Origin: Mycolicibacterium parafortuitum
GTDB taxonomy: Bacteria; Actinomycetota; Actinomycetes; Mycobacteriales; Mycobacteriaceae
Direction of reading: 5' to 3'
DNA length: 64,000 bases
Assembly (NCBI RefSeq): GCF_002086815.1
Contig: NZ_MVID01000005.1
Span: 1 to 64,000 of the forward strand
A model generated the notes under the pieces. It was given only the letters and a program-made list of their open reading frames with translations, was not told the origin of the DNA and did not search any database. The translations under genes and the position numbers were made by a program. Of this stretch, positions 27,044 to 39,300 are shown one piece after another (position 1 is the stretch's first letter; each line of letters opens with the position of its first letter).

Positions 27044-30000
27044 ATGGCTGAAGCACAAGACGACTCGGCGAAGACCGGTCCGGATATGACCGTCGCCGAG
27101 ATGCGTGAATGGCTGCGCAACTGGGTGGGCAACGCGACGGGGCAGTCCCCGGACTCGATCAACGAGAGCGCACCGCTTGTCGAACTCGGGCTGTCGTCGC
27201 GCGACGCGGTCGCGATGGCCAGTGACATCGAGGACCTCACCGGGGTCACGCTGACCGCGACCGTCGCGTTCCGGCATCCGACCATCGAGTCGCTCGCGAC
27301 GGTGATCATCGAGGGCGAGCCCGAGGAAGATGAGGTGGACACTTCCTTCGACTGGTCGCGCACGGTCGACGAGGGCATCACCAACATCGCGATCGTCGGT
27401 GTGGGAACCCGTTTCCCGGGCGATATGAACACCCCCGACGAGATGTGGAAGGCCCTGCTCGAGGGTCGTGACGCGATCACCGACCTGCCCGAGGGACGCT
27501 GGTCGGAGTTCCTGTCCGAGCCGCGGGTGGCCGAGCGTGTCGCCAAGGCCCGCACCCGGGGCGGCTACCTGTCCGATATCAAGGGGTTCGACTCCGAGTT
27601 CTTCGCGCTGTCGAAGATGGAAGCCGACAACATCGATCCGCAGCAGCGGATGGCGCTCGAGCTGACGTGGGAAGCGTTGGAGCACGCGCGGATTCCCGCA
27701 TCCAGCCTGCGCGGGGAAAGCGTCGGCGTCTACATCGGCAGCTCGGTCAACGACTACATGTTCATGTCGGTCGCCGACCCCGCCGTCGCGCACCCGTACG
27801 CGATCACCGGCAACTCCAGCGCGGTGATCGCCAACCGGGTGTCGTATTTCTTCGACTTCCGCGGCCCGTCCATGTCGATCGACACGGCCTGTTCGTCGTC
27901 GCTGGTCGCCGTGCACGAGGGCATCAAGGCGCTGCGCGCCGGGGATGCCGACGTGGTGGTGGCCGGTGGCGTCAACGCGCTGATCACCCCGCTGGTCACC
28001 CTCGGCTTCGACGAGGTCGGCGGCGTGCTGGCCCCCGACGGCCGGATCAAGTCGTTCTCCCAGGACGCCGACGGATACGCCCGCTCCGAGGGTGGCGGCA
28101 TGGTGGTGCTCAAGCGCCTGGCCGACGCGCGCCGTGACGGCGACCAGATCCTCGCGGTGATCGCCGGTGGCGCGGTCAACCACGACGGCCGTTCCAACGG
28201 CATGCTCGCACCGAATCCCGATGCGCAGGAAGAGGTGCTGCGCAAGGCCTACAAGGATGCCGGCATCGACCCGCGCAGCGTCGACTACGTCGAGGCGCAC
28301 GGCACCGGCACCATCCTCGGCGACCCGATCGAGGCCGACGCGCTGGGCCGCGTCATCGGCCGCGGCCGCGCTGCCGACAAGCCCGCGCTGCTGGGCGCGG
28401 TGAAGTCCAACATCGGTCACCTGGAGTCCGCCGCCGGCGCGGCCAGCCTCGCCAAGGTGGCGCTGTCGTTGCGCAACAACAAGATTCCGCCGTCGATCAA
28501 CTACACGGGCCCGAACCCGTACATCGACTTCGAGAAGGAACACCTGAAGGTCACCGACACCGCGACCGACTGGCCGCGCTACAGCGGCTGCGCCATCGCC
28601 GGCGTGTCGGGCTTCGGGTTCGGCGGCGCGAACGCGCACCTGGTGGTGCGCGAGTTGCTGCCCACCGATCTGGTCGAGCCGGCTCCCGAGCCGGACCTCG
28701 CGGTGGTCTCGCCGGCCAACGACGACGCCAAGGCGGTCTACGTCGGTGGCGTCCGGATGGACGAGTACGGCGAGTTCATGAACGACGACAACGACGACGA
28801 CCGCGGGGACGACGAGTTCTACGGCCGGATCGCCGACGACGAGCCGGAACTGCCCGGGCTGACCGACGAGGCGCTGCGCCTGCTCGAGGTCGCCCGCGAG
28901 GAACTGGCCGCGCAGGAGGCCGCCGAGCCGCCGGCAAGGATTGTGCCGCTTGCGGTTTCGGGATTCCTGACCTCCCGTAAGAAGGCCACCGCCGCCGAGC
29001 TCGCCGACTGGATCGACAGCCCCGAGGGGCGCGCCGCGTCGCTGGAGTCGATCGGACGGTCGCTGTCGCGGCGCAACCACGGCCGGTCCCGCGCCGTGGT
29101 GCTCGCCCACGACCACGACGAGGCGATCAAGGGTCTGCGCGCGATCGCCGAGGGCAAGCCGAACCCGATCGTGATCACCGCCGACGGCCCGGTCACCAAC
29201 GGCCCGGTGTGGGTGCTGGCCGGATTCGGTGCCCAGCACCGCAAGATGGCCAAGAGCCTGTATCTGCACGACGACACGTTCGCCGAGTGGATCAACAAGG
29301 TGGACGCGCTGATCCAGGACGAGCGCGGCCATTCGATCGTCGAGATGATCCTCGACGACGCGATCGACTACACCGACGAGACCACCGACCTGCCGATCGA
29401 GAAGGTGCAGCTGGTCATCTTCGGGATCCAGATCGCGCTCGGCGAGGTGCTCAAGGCGCACGGAGCGAAACCCGGTGCGCTGATCGGGCAGTCGCTCGGC
29501 GAGGCCGCGGCCGCGTACTTCTCCGGCGGTCTATCGCTGGAGGACGCGACCCGCACCATCTGCTCGCGCGCCCACCTGATGGGTGAGGGCGAGGCGATGC
29601 TGTTCGGCGAGTACATCCGGTTGATGGCGCTGGTCGAGTACTCGGCCGAGGAGATCGAGACCGTCTTCGCCGATTACAAGAACCTCGAAGTGTGCGTGTA
29701 CGCCGCACCGACCCAGACCGTCATCGGCGGTCCGCCTGACGAGGTGGACGCGATCATCGCCCGCGCCGAATCGGAGGGCAAGTTCGCCCGCAAGTTCCAG
29801 ACCAAGGGCGCCAGCCACACCACGCAGATGGACCCGCTGCTCGGCGAACTCGCCGCCGAACTGCAGGGCATCGAGCCGCATACCGTGCAGGTGCCGTACT
29901 ACTCGACGGTGCACGAGGGCTCGCTGGTGCGGGCCGGCTCGGACCCGATCCACGACGTGGACTACTGGAAGAAGGGTCTGCGCCACAGCGTGTACTTCAC

Positions 30001-32488
30001 GCAGGGCATCCGTAACGCCATCGACAACGGGCACACCACGTTCCTGGAGCTGGCGCCCAACCCGGTGGCGCTGATGCAGGTGGGTCTGACCACCGCCACG
30101 GCGGGACTGCATGACGCGCAGCTGATTCCGACGCTCGCGCGCAAGCAGGACGAGGTCGACTCGATGACCACGGCGATGGCGCACCTGTTCGTGCACGGGC
30201 ACGACCTGGACTTCCGGACGCTGTTCCCGCTGCCGAAGGACCGGGCGCTGGACCCGGCGGTGGACTACGCCGACATCCCGCCGACCCGGTTCCGGCGCAA
30301 GCCGCACTGGCTCGACGTGCGCTTCACCGGCGACAGCTCGACGGTGATGCCGGGCAACCACGTCGCCACCCCGGACGGCAGGCACGTGTGGGAGTACGTC
30401 GGGCGGGGCGCCGTCGACGCGCAGACCCTGGCCGCGCTCGTGAAAGCCGCTGCCGCAGCGGTGCTTCCGGATGCCAAGCTGACCGCGTCCGAGCAGCGCG
30501 CGGTGCCCGCCGAGGGGGCCCGGCTGGTGACGACGCTGACCCGTCACCCGGGTGGTGCCAGCGTGCAGGTGCACGCCCGGATCGACGAGTCCTTCACGCT
30601 CGTCTACGACGCGATCGTGACGCGCGGCGGTGCGCAGACCGCGCTGCCGACCGCCGTCGGTGCCGGCGCCGTCAGCGAGATCGCCGCTGTGGCACCGGAG
30701 CCCGAGCCTGAAGAGGACAATGCGGCGATCCTGCAGGACAACCTCACCGCGGGAGCGGGCCTGGCGGCCGGCTTCGCGAAGTGGTCGCCGGACTCCGGGG
30801 AGACCATCGGTGAGCGGCTCGGCGCGATCGTCGGTGCGGCGATGGGTTACGAGCCCGAGGACCTTCCGTGGGAGGTGCCGCTGATCGAGCTCGGGCTGGA
30901 TTCGCTGATGGCGGTGCGCATCAAGAACCGTGTCGAGTACGACTTCGACCTGCCGCCGATCCAGCTGACCGCGGTGCGCGACGCGAACCTGTACGCGGTC
31001 GAGAAGCTGATCGCCTACGCGATCGAGAACCGCGACCAGGTCGAGGAGATCGCCGAGGCGCAGAAGGGGCAGACCGCCGAGGAGATCGCCGCGGCGCAGG
31101 CCGAGCTGATGGGCGGCGCGACCACGGTCGCCGAACTCGAGGCGAAGCTGGCCGAGGCCGGTCATCCGATCGCCGCCAAGCCTGAGGACTTGGGCGACGA
31201 GGTCACCCAGGCCGCGGGAACCGAAGCGCCGCCCAGCATCCCCGCGCCGGCGTCTGATGTCGCGGGCGTCCCCGCTCCGCCGTCGGATCCGTCGGGGCCT
31301 TCCCTCCCGCCGCCGCCGAGCAACCCGGCCGGACCCGCGGCAGCCGAGCGCTCGTCAGCCGCAGGCATGGCCGCCAAGGTCCTCACCCAGGAAGCGGTCG
31401 CCGAGGCGCTCGGCGCCGACGTGCCGCCGCGCGACGCGGCCGAACGCGTCACGTTCGCGACGTGGGCGATCGTGACCGGCAAGTCGCCGGGCGGCATCTT
31501 CAACGAATTGCCGTCGATCGGCGACGACGTCGCCGAGAAGATCGCCCAGCGGCTCTCCGAGCGTGCCGAGGGCACCATCACCGCCGAGCAGGTCAAGACG
31601 GCTCGCACCATCCAGGACCTGTCCGTCGCGGTGCGCGATGAGATGGACGCCGGTGAGCTCGACGGGTTCGTCCGCGTCCTGCGTCCCCGGCCCGAAGGGT
31701 CCACCCGCGTCCCGGTGTTCGTGTTCCATCCCGCAGGCGGCACCACCGTCGTGTACGAGCCGCTGATGAAGCGGCTGCCCGCCGACACCCCGGTGTACGG
31801 CATCGAGCGGGTCGAGGGCTCCATCGAGGAGCGGGCCCGCGAGTACGTGCCGAAGCTGATGGAGATCCAGGGCAACGGCCCCTACATCCTGGCCGGCTGG
31901 TCGCTGGGCGGGGCGCTGGCCTACGCCTGCGCGGTCGGGCTGAAGAGCCAGGGTGCGGACGTGAAGTTCGTCGGTCTGATCGACACGGTACGCGCGGGTG
32001 AGGAGGTGCCGCAGACCAAGGAGGAGATCCGGGCCCGCTGGGACCGCTACGCCTTGTTCGCGCAGCGCACCTTCAACGTCGAGGTACCGCCGATCCCGTA
32101 CGAGGAGCTCGAAGCGCTCGACGACGAGGGTCAGGTGAAGTTCATCCTCGACGCGGTCAAGGCCAGCGGCGTCGACATCCCCGGCGGCATCATCGAGCAC
32201 CAGCGCACGTCCTACCTGGACAACCGCGCGCTCGACACCGCGAAGATCGAGCATTACGACGGGCACGTCACGCTCTACATGGCCGACCGATACCACGACG
32301 ACGCGATCATGTTCGAGCCGCGCTACGCGACCCGTAAACCCGATGGTGGATGGGGTGAATTCGTCGACGACCTGGAGGTCGTGCCGATCGGGGGCGAACA
32401 CATCCAGGCCATCGACGAGCCGTACATTGCAAAGGTCGGTGCCCACATGAGCGAGGCGATCAGCGCGATCGAGAGCGAGAACAAGTGA
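27044..32488 (+). CDS. pks13: Mycolic acid condensing polyketide synthase Pks13
   Basis: An 1814-residue type I synthase that condenses meromycoloyl and carboxyacyl chains into alpha-alkyl beta-ketoacid and transfers it to trehalose. Domains in order: N-terminal ACP (Ser near 52, [11 protein letters not shown]); ketosynthase (Cys near 283 in [14 protein letters not shown], His in VEAHGTGT and SNIGHLES); acyltransferase (Ser near 817, [12 protein letters not shown]); C-terminal ACP (Ser near 1287, [11 protein letters not shown]); thioesterase (Ser near 1620, [12 protein letters not shown]; His near 1786). An acidic linker (Asp/Glu-rich, about 565-610) and a Pro-rich linker before the thioesterase make it longer than the M. 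tuberculosis protein. It overlaps accD4 by four bases. Confidence 0.98.
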   Translation: MAEAQDDSAKTGPDMTVAEMREWLRNWVGNATGQSPDSINESAPLVELGLSSRDAVAMASDIEDLTGVTLTATVAFRHPTIESLATVIIEGEPEEDEVDTSFDWSRTVDEGITNIAIVGVGTRFPGDMNTPDEMWKALLEGRDAITDLPEGRWSEFLSEPRVAERVAKARTRGGYLSDIKGFDSEFFALSKMEADNIDPQQRMALELTWEALEHARIPASSLRGESVGVYIGSSVNDYMFMSVADPAVAHPYAITGNSSAVIANRVSYFFDFRGPSMSIDTACSSSLVAVHEGIKALRAGDADVVVAGGVNALITPLVTLGFDEVGGVLAPDGRIKSFSQDADGYARSEGGGMVVLKRLADARRDGDQILAVIAGGAVNHDGRSNGMLAPNPDAQEEVLRKAYKDAGIDPRSVDYVEAHGTGTILGDPIEADALGRVIGRGRAADKPALLGAVKSNIGHLESAAGAASLAKVALSLRNNKIPPSINYTGPNPYIDFEKEHLKVTDTATDWPRYSGCAIAGVSGFGFGGANAHLVVRELLPTDLVEPAPEPDLAVVSPANDDAKAVYVGGVRMDEYGEFMNDDNDDDRGDDEFYGRIADDEPELPGLTDEALRLLEVAREELAAQEAAEPPARIVPLAVSGFLTSRKKATAAELADWIDSPEGRAASLESIGRSLSRRNHGRSRAVVLAHDHDEAIKGLRAIAEGKPNPIVITADGPVTNGPVWVLAGFGAQHRKMAKSLYLHDDTFAEWINKVDALIQDERGHSIVEMILDDAIDYTDETTDLPIEKVQLVIFGIQIALGEVLKAHGAKPGALIGQSLGEAAAAYFSGGLSLEDATRTICSRAHLMGEGEAMLFGEYIRLMALVEYSAEEIETVFADYKNLEVCVYAAPTQTVIGGPPDEVDAIIARAESEGKFARKFQTKGASHTTQMDPLLGELAAELQGIEPHTVQVPYYSTVHEGSLVRAGSDPIHDVDYWKKGLRHSVYFTQGIRNAIDNGHTTFLELAPNPVALMQVGLTTATAGLHDAQLIPTLARKQDEVDSMTTAMAHLFVHGHDLDFRTLFPLPKDRALDPAVDYADIPPTRFRRKPHWLDVRFTGDSSTVMPGNHVATPDGRHVWEYVGRGAVDAQTLAALVKAAAAAVLPDAKLTASEQRAVPAEGARLVTTLTRHPGGASVQVHARIDESFTLVYDAIVTRGGAQTALPTAVGAGAVSEIAAVAPEPEPEEDNAAILQDNLTAGAGLAAGFAKWSPDSGETIGERLGAIVGAAMGYEPEDLPWEVPLIELGLDSLMAVRIKNRVEYDFDLPPIQLTAVRDANLYAVEKLIAYAIENRDQVEEIAEAQKGQTAEEIAAAQAELMGGATTVAELEAKLAEAGHPIAAKPEDLGDEVTQAAGTEAPPSIPAPASDVAGVPAPPSDPSGPSLPPPPSNPAGPAAAERSSAAGMAAKVLTQEAVAEALGADVPPRDAAERVTFATWAIVTGKSPGGIFNELPSIGDDVAEKIAQRLSERAEGTITAEQVKTARTIQDLSVAVRDEMDAGELDGFVRVLRPRPEGSTRVPVFVFHPAGGTTVVYEPLMKRLPADTPVYGIERVEGSIEERAREYVPKLMEIQGNGPYILAGWSLGGALAYACAVGLKSQGADVKFVGLIDTVRAGEEVPQTKEEIRARWDRYALFAQRTFNVEVPPIPYEELEALDDEGQVKFILDAVKASGVDIPGGIIEHQRTSYLDNRALDTAKIEHYDGHVTLYMADRYHDDAIMFEPRYATRKPDGGWGEFVDDLEVVPIGGEHIQAIDEPYIAKVGAHMSEAISAIESENK

Positions 32489-34035
32489 CCGAACGAACGA
32501 CTGCCGAACTCCTGGCCGAACTCCGCGAGAAGCTGGAGATCGCCAAGGAACCCGGTGGTGAGAAGGCCGTCGCCAAGCGGGAGAAGAAGGGCATCCCGAG
32601 CGCCCGCGCCCGGATCCACGCGCTGCTCGACCCGGGCAGCTTCCTGGAGATCGGTGCGCTGGCCAAGACCCCCGGCGACCCGGACGCGCTCTACGGCGAC
32701 GGTGTGGTCACCGGTCACGGCACCATCAACGGCCGTCCGGTCGGCGTGTTCAGCCACGACCAGACGGTGTTCCAGGGTTCGGTCGGAGAGATGTTCGGCC
32801 GCAAGGTCGCCCGGCTGATGGAGTGGGTCGCGATGGTCGGCTGCCCGATCATCGGCATCAACGACTCCGCGGGCGCGCGGATCCAGGACACCGCGACGTC
32901 GCTGGCCTGGTACGCCGAGCTGGGGCGCCGCCACGAGCTGCTGCGCGGTCTGGTCCCCGAGATCTCGCTGATCTTCGGTAAGTGCGCCGGCGGTGCGGTG
33001 TACTCGCCGATCCAGACCGACCTGATCGTCGCGGTGCGCGACCAGGGCTACATGTTCGTCACCGGGCCCGACGTGATCAAGGACGTCACCGGTGAGGAGG
33101 TCACCCTCGACGAGCTCGGCGGCGCCGACGCCCAGGCCCGCTACGGCAACATCCACCAGGTCGTCGAGTCCGAGGCCGCGGCGTTCCAGTACGTCCGCGA
33201 CTACCTGAGCTTCCTGCCCGCCAACACCTTCGACGATCCGCCGATCGTCAATCCGGGTCTGGAACCGGAGATCACGCCGCACGACCTCGAGCTGGACGCG
33301 ATCGTGCCGGACGCCGACAACCAGGCCTACGACATGATGGAGATCCTGCTGCGGATCTTCGACGACGGCGACGTGTTCCAGGTCGGCGAGCAGTCCGGGC
33401 CCGCGATCATCACGGCGTTCGCGCGCGTCGACGGCCGTCCGGTCGGCATCATCGCCAACCAGCCGATGTACATGTCCGGTGCGATCGACAACGAGGCGTC
33501 GGACAAGGCGGCCCGCTTCGTCCGGTTCTGCGACTCGTTCAACACCCCGCTGATCTTCGTGGTCGACACCCCGGGCTTCATGCCGGGCGTCGAGCAGGAG
33601 AAGGGCGGCATCATCAAGCGCGGTGGCCGCTTCCTCAACGCCGTGGTGGAGTGCGACGTCCCGAAGGTGACGATCACCATCCGCAAGTCCTACGGCGGCG
33701 CCTACGCGGTGATGGGCTCCAAGCAGCTCACGTCGGACTTCAACTTCGCGTGGCCGACCGCGCGGATCGCGGTGATCGGCGCCGAGGGGGCCGCCCAGCT
33801 TCTGGTCAAGCGGTTCCCCGATCCGACGGCGCCCGAGGTGCAGAAGATCCGGGCCGACTTCATCGAGGGCTACAACACCAGCCTGGCCACGCCGTGGATC
33901 GCGGCCGAGCGCGGCTTCATCGACGGCGTCATCGAGCCGCACGAAACCCGCCTGCTCATCCGCAAGTGCCTGCACCTGCTTCGCGACAAGCAGATCAATC
34001 GCGTGCAGCGCAAGCATGGCCTGACACCCATCTAG
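32485..34035 (+). CDS. accD4: Acyl-CoA carboxylase carboxyltransferase subunit AccD4
   Basis: A 516-residue biotin-dependent carboxyltransferase beta subunit. It carboxylates the C24-C26 acyl-CoA that Pks13 uses as extender. It has the crotonase-type carboxyltransferase halves: an N-terminal CoA-binding region ([23 protein letters not shown]) and a C-terminal carboxybiotin region ([36 protein letters not shown]). The start GTG 32485 overlaps the pks13 stop (GTGA). It is the last gene of the mycolate condensation operon. The partner alpha subunit AccA3 is not in the window. Confidence 0.97.
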   Translation: MTERTTAELLAELREKLEIAKEPGGEKAVAKREKKGIPSARARIHALLDPGSFLEIGALAKTPGDPDALYGDGVVTGHGTINGRPVGVFSHDQTVFQGSVGEMFGRKVARLMEWVAMVGCPIIGINDSAGARIQDTATSLAWYAELGRRHELLRGLVPEISLIFGKCAGGAVYSPIQTDLIVAVRDQGYMFVTGPDVIKDVTGEEVTLDELGGADAQARYGNIHQVVESEAAAFQYVRDYLSFLPANTFDDPPIVNPGLEPEITPHDLELDAIVPDADNQAYDMMEILLRIFDDGDVFQVGEQSGPAIITAFARVDGRPVGIIANQPMYMSGAIDNEASDKAARFVRFCDSFNTPLIFVVDTPGFMPGVEQEKGGIIKRGGRFLNAVVECDVPKVTITIRKSYGGAYAVMGSKQLTSDFNFAWPTARIAVIGAEGAAQLLVKRFPDPTAPEVQKIRADFIEGYNTSLATPWIAAERGFIDGVIEPHETRLLIRKCLHLLRDKQINRVQRKHGLTPI

Positions 34036-34052
34036 AAAGCGGATGCGGTTGG

Positions 34053-34973
34053 ATGGGGTCTGTGTCTGCTGATTTCACCGGGTTGAGGCGCGCGGCGCCG
34101 CTCGGCGACCCCCGCTTGGACCTGTGCGATCTGTACGTGTTCCAGTCACCCACCGATCCCGAGCGGACCACGCTGATCCTGACGGCGAATCCGGAAGCGG
34201 GTCCGCTGCACCCCAAAGCGGTGTACCGCATCGGCATCGACAACGACGGCGATCTGCGCAACGACATCGCGTTCAACTTCGTGTTCTCCGAACCGACCTA
34301 CGACGGCGAACAGCCGCACCAGCGCGTCGACGTCCGGCTGGCGTTGCAGGCCGAGGCGAGGGTCGAGTCCGCGTGCGGGTCGGAGATCTTCGGCAACGTC
34401 GACGTGTCGTTCCACGGGGATCCGCACATCTGGCGGTCCCGCGGCGGGGGTTTCGTGTTCTTCGCCGGCGCCCGCCGCGACGCGTCGTTCGACTCGAACG
34501 TGATCGCGATGGCCGTCGAGCTGCCCACCAGCTATCTCGGGGCCGCCCCCGACGTGCGGATCTGGGCGCGGTGCACGCTGCGCCAGGACGGCCGCTGGGT
34601 ACACGCCGACCGCATCGGCCACCCGTGGGTGAGCGGTTTCTTCAGCACCGACGAGGAACTGGCCGAGTTCAGCTCCGGCGAGCCGAACATGGACCGTCCG
34701 CACTGGATGGGTCACCTGATCGAGCTGATGGCCGAGACGGGCGGCTACAGCCGTGAGGAGGCCATCGACGCGATCGAGGCCGAGGGCACGCTGCCGGACG
34801 TGTTGACGTTCAACCCGGCCAAACCGGCCGCGTACCCGAACGGGCGGGCGCTGACCGACGATGTCGCCGACTACCGGTCGCGGTTCCTGACCAAGGGGCA
34901 GAAGGGCTTCTCCGGGCTCGGTGCGCCGACGGATCTGCTGCCCGAATTCCCGTACCTGAGCGATCCTCGGTAA
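34053..34973 (+). CDS. DUF4331-family protein
   Basis: A 306-residue protein with the DUF4331 layout: DPRLDLCDLYVFQSPTDPERTTLILTANPEAG at the start, YRIGIDNDGDLRNDIAFNFVF, and a late block of conserved Asn/Asp and Pro. No signal peptide or membrane helix is evident, so it is probably cytoplasmic. It starts at ATG 34053, 17 bases after accD4, and could extend that operon. It ends 19 bases before the kinase gene. M. tuberculosis has unrelated genes (an IS element and fadE35 as I recall) in this gap. No molecular function is established for the family. Confidence 0.8.
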   Translation: MGSVSADFTGLRRAAPLGDPRLDLCDLYVFQSPTDPERTTLILTANPEAGPLHPKAVYRIGIDNDGDLRNDIAFNFVFSEPTYDGEQPHQRVDVRLALQAEARVESACGSEIFGNVDVSFHGDPHIWRSRGGGFVFFAGARRDASFDSNVIAMAVELPTSYLGAAPDVRIWARCTLRQDGRWVHADRIGHPWVSGFFSTDEELAEFSSGEPNMDRPHWMGHLIELMAETGGYSREEAIDAIEAEGTLPDVLTFNPAKPAAYPNGRALTDDVADYRSRFLTKGQKGFSGLGAPTDLLPEFPYLSDPR

Positions 34974-34980
34974 GCGCTTA

Positions 34981-34986
34981 TAGGAT
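34981..34986 (+). promoter_or_regulatory. -10 hexamer of the PknF-like kinase gene
   Basis: TAGGAT lies six bases before ATG 34993, predicting a leaderless kinase transcript independent of the DUF4331 gene upstream. Confidence 0.5.
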
Positions 34987-34992
34987 GCGCGC

Positions 34993-36363
34993 ATGCCGCT
35001 GAGCGACGGCGAGGTCATCTCCGGATACACGATCTCGCGCATGTTGGGAGCCGGCGGTATGGGCGAGGTGTACCTCGCCAAGCATCCGCGCCTGCCGCGC
35101 TACGACGCGCTGAAGGTGCTCTCGGCGGCGGTGTCCACCGACAGCGAGTACCGGGAGCGGTTCAACCGTGAGGCCGACATCGCCGCGTCGCTGTGGCATC
35201 CGCACATCGTGCAGGTCCACGACCGCGGTGAGTTCGACGGCCGGTTGTGGATCTCGATGGACCATGTCGAGGGCACCGACGCGGCCAAGCTGCTCGCCGA
35301 CCGGTATCCCGGCGGGATGCCGCCGGACCTGGTGGTCCGGCTGGTGACCGCGGTCGGGGAGGCGCTCGACTACGCGCATCAACGGGGTCTGCTGCACCGC
35401 GACGTCAAACCCGCCAACATCCTGATCGCCGACCCGGAGACCGAGAACGAGCGGATCATGTTGGCCGACTTCGGCATTGCCCGCCGGCTCGGCGAGGTCA
35501 GTGCGTTGACCGGGACGAACATGACGGTCGGCACCGTCGCGTACTCCGCCCCCGAGCAGCTGACGGCCGACGAGGCGATCGACGGCCGCGCCGACCAGTA
35601 CGCGTTGGCGGCCACGGCGTTTCAGTTGCTGACCGGGACCCCGCCGTTCCAGCATTCGAATCCGGCGATCGTGATCAGCCAGCACCTCACCGCGCAGCCC
35701 CCGTCGATCGCGGTGCACCGGCCCGAATTGTCGGGTCTGGGTGAGGCGTTCACCAAGGCGCTGTCGAAGTCGCCGTCGGACCGGTTCGACCGGTGCGTGG
35801 ATTTCGCCCGTGCGCTGGGGAATCGCAGTGGCGTGACCGGGCGGGGGAGTTCGGTGGACCACGACGCGACGACGTATTCACCGGCCGCCCCGGCCGGCCC
35901 CCGGCACGCCAAACCGGTGCCGGCCGCACCGGCCGGTTCCGGTATGCGCAACCGCATCCTGATCGGCTCGGCGGTGGTGCTGGCACTGGCCGCGGCGGCG
36001 GCGGTGGCCCTGCTCGCGGTGTTCGAGAAGGACGAGATCCGCGCCGGCGCCAAGGGACCGTCACTGCCGGTGGTGGTGGTCGGCGCGGACTGCGCGACGC
36101 TCGGCGGGGCCGGGATCACCCAGGACGGCAAGTCCGCCTACTGTGCCCGGCTGTCGTCGACGGGTGAGCCGCTGTGGTCGCTGTACGACGGGGAGATCCC
36201 GCACCCCAGCGCCACACCGGAACCCGGAAGCACCGCGCCCGCGGACGCCCCGGTGCTGGTGTGCATGGAGCAGACGGGCCAGAGCCAGAACGACTGTCAC
36301 AGCGACATCCAGCAGGAGAACTCCGACCCGACCGCCAACGACAACCAGGGCGGCCAGAACTAG
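34993..36363 (+). CDS. PknF-like transmembrane serine/threonine protein kinase
   Basis: A 456-residue Hanks-type kinase. The glycine loop is LGAGGMGEVYLAKH (about 18-31), and the ATP lysine lies in RYDALKVL. The catalytic loop is HRDVKPANIL near residue 136; DFGIA and the APEQL activation segment follow. A transmembrane helix at about 318-338 separates it from an extracytoplasmic tail of about 115 residues with four Cys (CATLGG, AYCARL, VLVCMEQTG, NDCHSD). The tail layout and the PRLPRYDALKVL stretch match M. tuberculosis PknF as I remember it. The gene converges on embB, seven bases apart. Activity is expected; substrates are unknown. Confidence 0.9.
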   Translation: MPLSDGEVISGYTISRMLGAGGMGEVYLAKHPRLPRYDALKVLSAAVSTDSEYRERFNREADIAASLWHPHIVQVHDRGEFDGRLWISMDHVEGTDAAKLLADRYPGGMPPDLVVRLVTAVGEALDYAHQRGLLHRDVKPANILIADPETENERIMLADFGIARRLGEVSALTGTNMTVGTVAYSAPEQLTADEAIDGRADQYALAATAFQLLTGTPPFQHSNPAIVISQHLTAQPPSIAVHRPELSGLGEAFTKALSKSPSDRFDRCVDFARALGNRSGVTGRGSSVDHDATTYSPAAPAGPRHAKPVPAAPAGSGMRNRILIGSAVVLALAAAAAVALLAVFEKDEIRAGAKGPSLPVVVVGADCATLGGAGITQDGKSAYCARLSSTGEPLWSLYDGEIPHPSATPEPGSTAPADAPVLVCMEQTGQSQNDCHSDIQQENSDPTANDNQGGQN

Positions 36364-36370
36364 CCTCGCG

Positions 36371-39300
36371 TCACGGCCGGAATCGCATCGGCCCCGGCGA
36401 GTACAGACCCGAGTGGGTCGTCGACCCCAGTTCGATCTCGGCCGGCGTGGCGTCGACGATGGTGTCGAAGCGCCGCAGCGAACCCCAGTCCTGACCCCAG
36501 TCGTTCGACAGGTAGGTCGACATCACCGACGCCCGCAGCAGCAGGTCCGTGATGCCCAGCAGGCCGCCGTTGAGGCCGTCCTGCCAGGTGTCGGTGCTCT
36601 GCAGCTTCGCGTAGTAGTCCGGTGAGATCCTGAATTTGGGTACTTCGGTGACACCGTTGGCGTGCAGCATCGGCTGCTGGCACGGGAACGCCAGCCCGAC
36701 CGCCCAGTCCATCAGCACCGGCTGCTCAGAGCCGACGTATTCCTGCACCGAGCGCAGCTCGGGAACCCGCGGCGGGGTCACCGCGACCCAATCCCCTTGT
36801 CCCAGCGACAGATCCTCGGCGACGACACGCACCGCGACCGCGTCGGCGGGTATCGCCGAGCGCGGGTAGCGCAGGTTGCGCCACGACGGGGTCGGGCCGA
36901 TGTCGTACGGGCTGACCCGTCCCGCGGGCACCGGCGCCCCGTCGGGGCCGGCCACGGCGTACTCCAGATCCACGGTCTGGCCGGTGGTCAGGTTGTTCGC
37001 GACGCTGGTTCCGGTGATGGTGCCGGCGGCGGTGATCACCACCAGCGGGTGCGCGTCATCCGGTGCGGGCAGCTCGTACCATGCCGACGCGAGGCGGCTT
37101 TCCTGTTGCGGCCCCGTGGAATACGTGCCCGCCACCGGTACCCGGGCCGGGTCGAGCCCGTAGGGCAGCGGCACCGTGGACCCGTTCACGCCGGGCCGGG
37201 ACAGCTTGATCGGACGGTTCCAGTCGTAATCGGTGCCGGGCTGCGGATTGTTCAGCCGGATCGCCTCGGCGATGATCCGGTCCGGAACTCCGTTGGGGGA
37301 GAAGCCCGTCGGCTCCTCACCGCCGAGCGCTCCGAGTGGGCCCCAGGAGGGTTGACCGGGGCCGTCCGGCAGGGGTGACAGGAAGCCGTCGTTGGAATCG
37401 GGTTCGACCAGCACGTCGTCGGCGAGGCCGCAGCCGCCGGCGAACGCGCGGATGTTGGCCCAGCCGTTGGAGTACGTCGGGTACTGGCGAACCACCCCGA
37501 TGGCCATCGACGCCACCATGAACAGCACCATGAAGCCGGCCGCGATCGGGATCGGCGCCGCGGTCAGCACGTCGACGACGCGGGACTGCTGCTTGCCCCG
37601 CAGGTGCAGCCAGAACGCCGCGAACGCGGCGACGAAGAACAGTACGAAGAACACCGTGCTGGCGGTGACCCCGCCCAGTTGCGGTACCGAGTTGTTGAAC
37701 GGCGCACCGAAATTCGACACGTACCACCACCCGTTGGTGGACGCGAAGCACAACGCCAGCACGAGCAGCAGCCCGGCCAGGAACGCCATCCGGTTGCGCG
37801 CCGAGCGCAGCACCGCCGGGGACACCAACACCGTGGCCAGTGCCGCCATCGCACCGCCCACAGCCGCGAACAGTCCGAAGTGGTGGATCCACTTGGTGGG
37901 GGTGAACATCAGGAAGAAGATCGTCGCGAAGATCACGCCCATCAGCCGCCACGCCGGCCCGCGGGCGACGCCGGGAACACGCTTGCGGCGCAACATGATG
38001 AACAGCGACGCGAACAGGCTCAGCGCGGTGAACAGGAACGCCACCCGGCGGGCGATCGCCCCGTCGGTGGTCGGCAGGATCAGGTAGTAGTAGCGCAGGT
38101 TCTCGGTCCACCACTCCTGGCTCGGACCGATCGCGGTGCGGATCTTGGTCGCCTCCAGCACCGTCGCCAGCGTCTGGTCGGCGAACACCACGGCCAGGAT
38201 TACGGTGCCGGCGGCCAGCAGCGGCGCCAGCAGCGGCCACAGCCCGACGCTCTGGCGGCGCCGCATCAGGATCCGCAGGATCGGGCGGCCGCCCGCGAGC
38301 AGCGCGGCGACCGCGATCAGGCCGGTCGGCTGGATACCGAGGGTGAACGCCGCGGTGGTGATCGCCAGCGCGGCCGGGGTGAGCCGGCCCGAGGTGATCG
38401 CGCGTTCGATCAGGACGTAGGTGATCAGCGCGCCGGTGGCGATCTGGCCCTCGGGGCGCAGCCCGTTGTTGAACGGCATCCACGCGCCCAGCAGCACCAG
38501 CCCGGCCGCCCACAGCGCGGGGCGGCTCGCGATCACCGCGGGCCCGAGGCGGGGCAGCACCTCACGCGACAGCAGCAGCCAGCAGATCACCGCGCAGATC
38601 AGGTCGGGCAGCCGCATCCAGATGCTCGCGGTGCTGACCTGGCTCATCAGCGCCAGCACGTTGTAGTACCAGCCGAACGGGTCCTCGGGGCTGCCGAACC
38701 AGCGGAAGTAGTTCGACATGTAACCGGCGTGTTCGGCGACCCGCGCCATCTGCAGGATGTAGCCGTCGTCGGACGAGTTCGCCCCGATCACGTACCAGAT
38801 CGCGAAGCCGCCGAGCACCACGCCGTCCACCGCGGTCACGGTGCGCCAGCGGGTCGGGATCAGGTGGTGCATCCGGCGCCCGTCGAGGCGGTCGAGCCGC
38901 CACAGCGCCAGGATCGCCAGGATCGTGCACACGACGGCGAGCACCATCGCGGCCAGTTTCAGCGCGGTCGGGTGCGTCGTGAAGCGGGTGTCGATCTCGG
39001 CGGAGAACTGCAGGCCGGGCGGGGCCGGGCCGGTCAGGTCGGTGAAGACGCCGACGATCGCGGGCCGCAGGTTCGGGTCCGGGTAGCCGCTGCGCTGCGG
39101 TTGGCCGGCGTCGGCGCCGTCGGTCTTGGTCAGACCGACGAACTCGGCGTAGGTGCCGTCGTGATTCGACGTGATCTCGATGCTGGAACAACCGGGGGCA
39201 CCCCCGGTTCCGGCGACCCGATCACGCTCGACGCTGGCGACCACGACGTTGCGCACGATCACGTCGACGCGGTCCTCGGTGACGTTGAGCAGCATCGCGT

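Noticed and set aside
26837..29461. Long (874-codon) open frame on the minus strand across pks13
   Set aside because: It lies wholly antisense to pks13, whose domains are intact; its sequence is repetitive Arg/Val/Gly/Asp typical of antisense frames in GC-rich genes.
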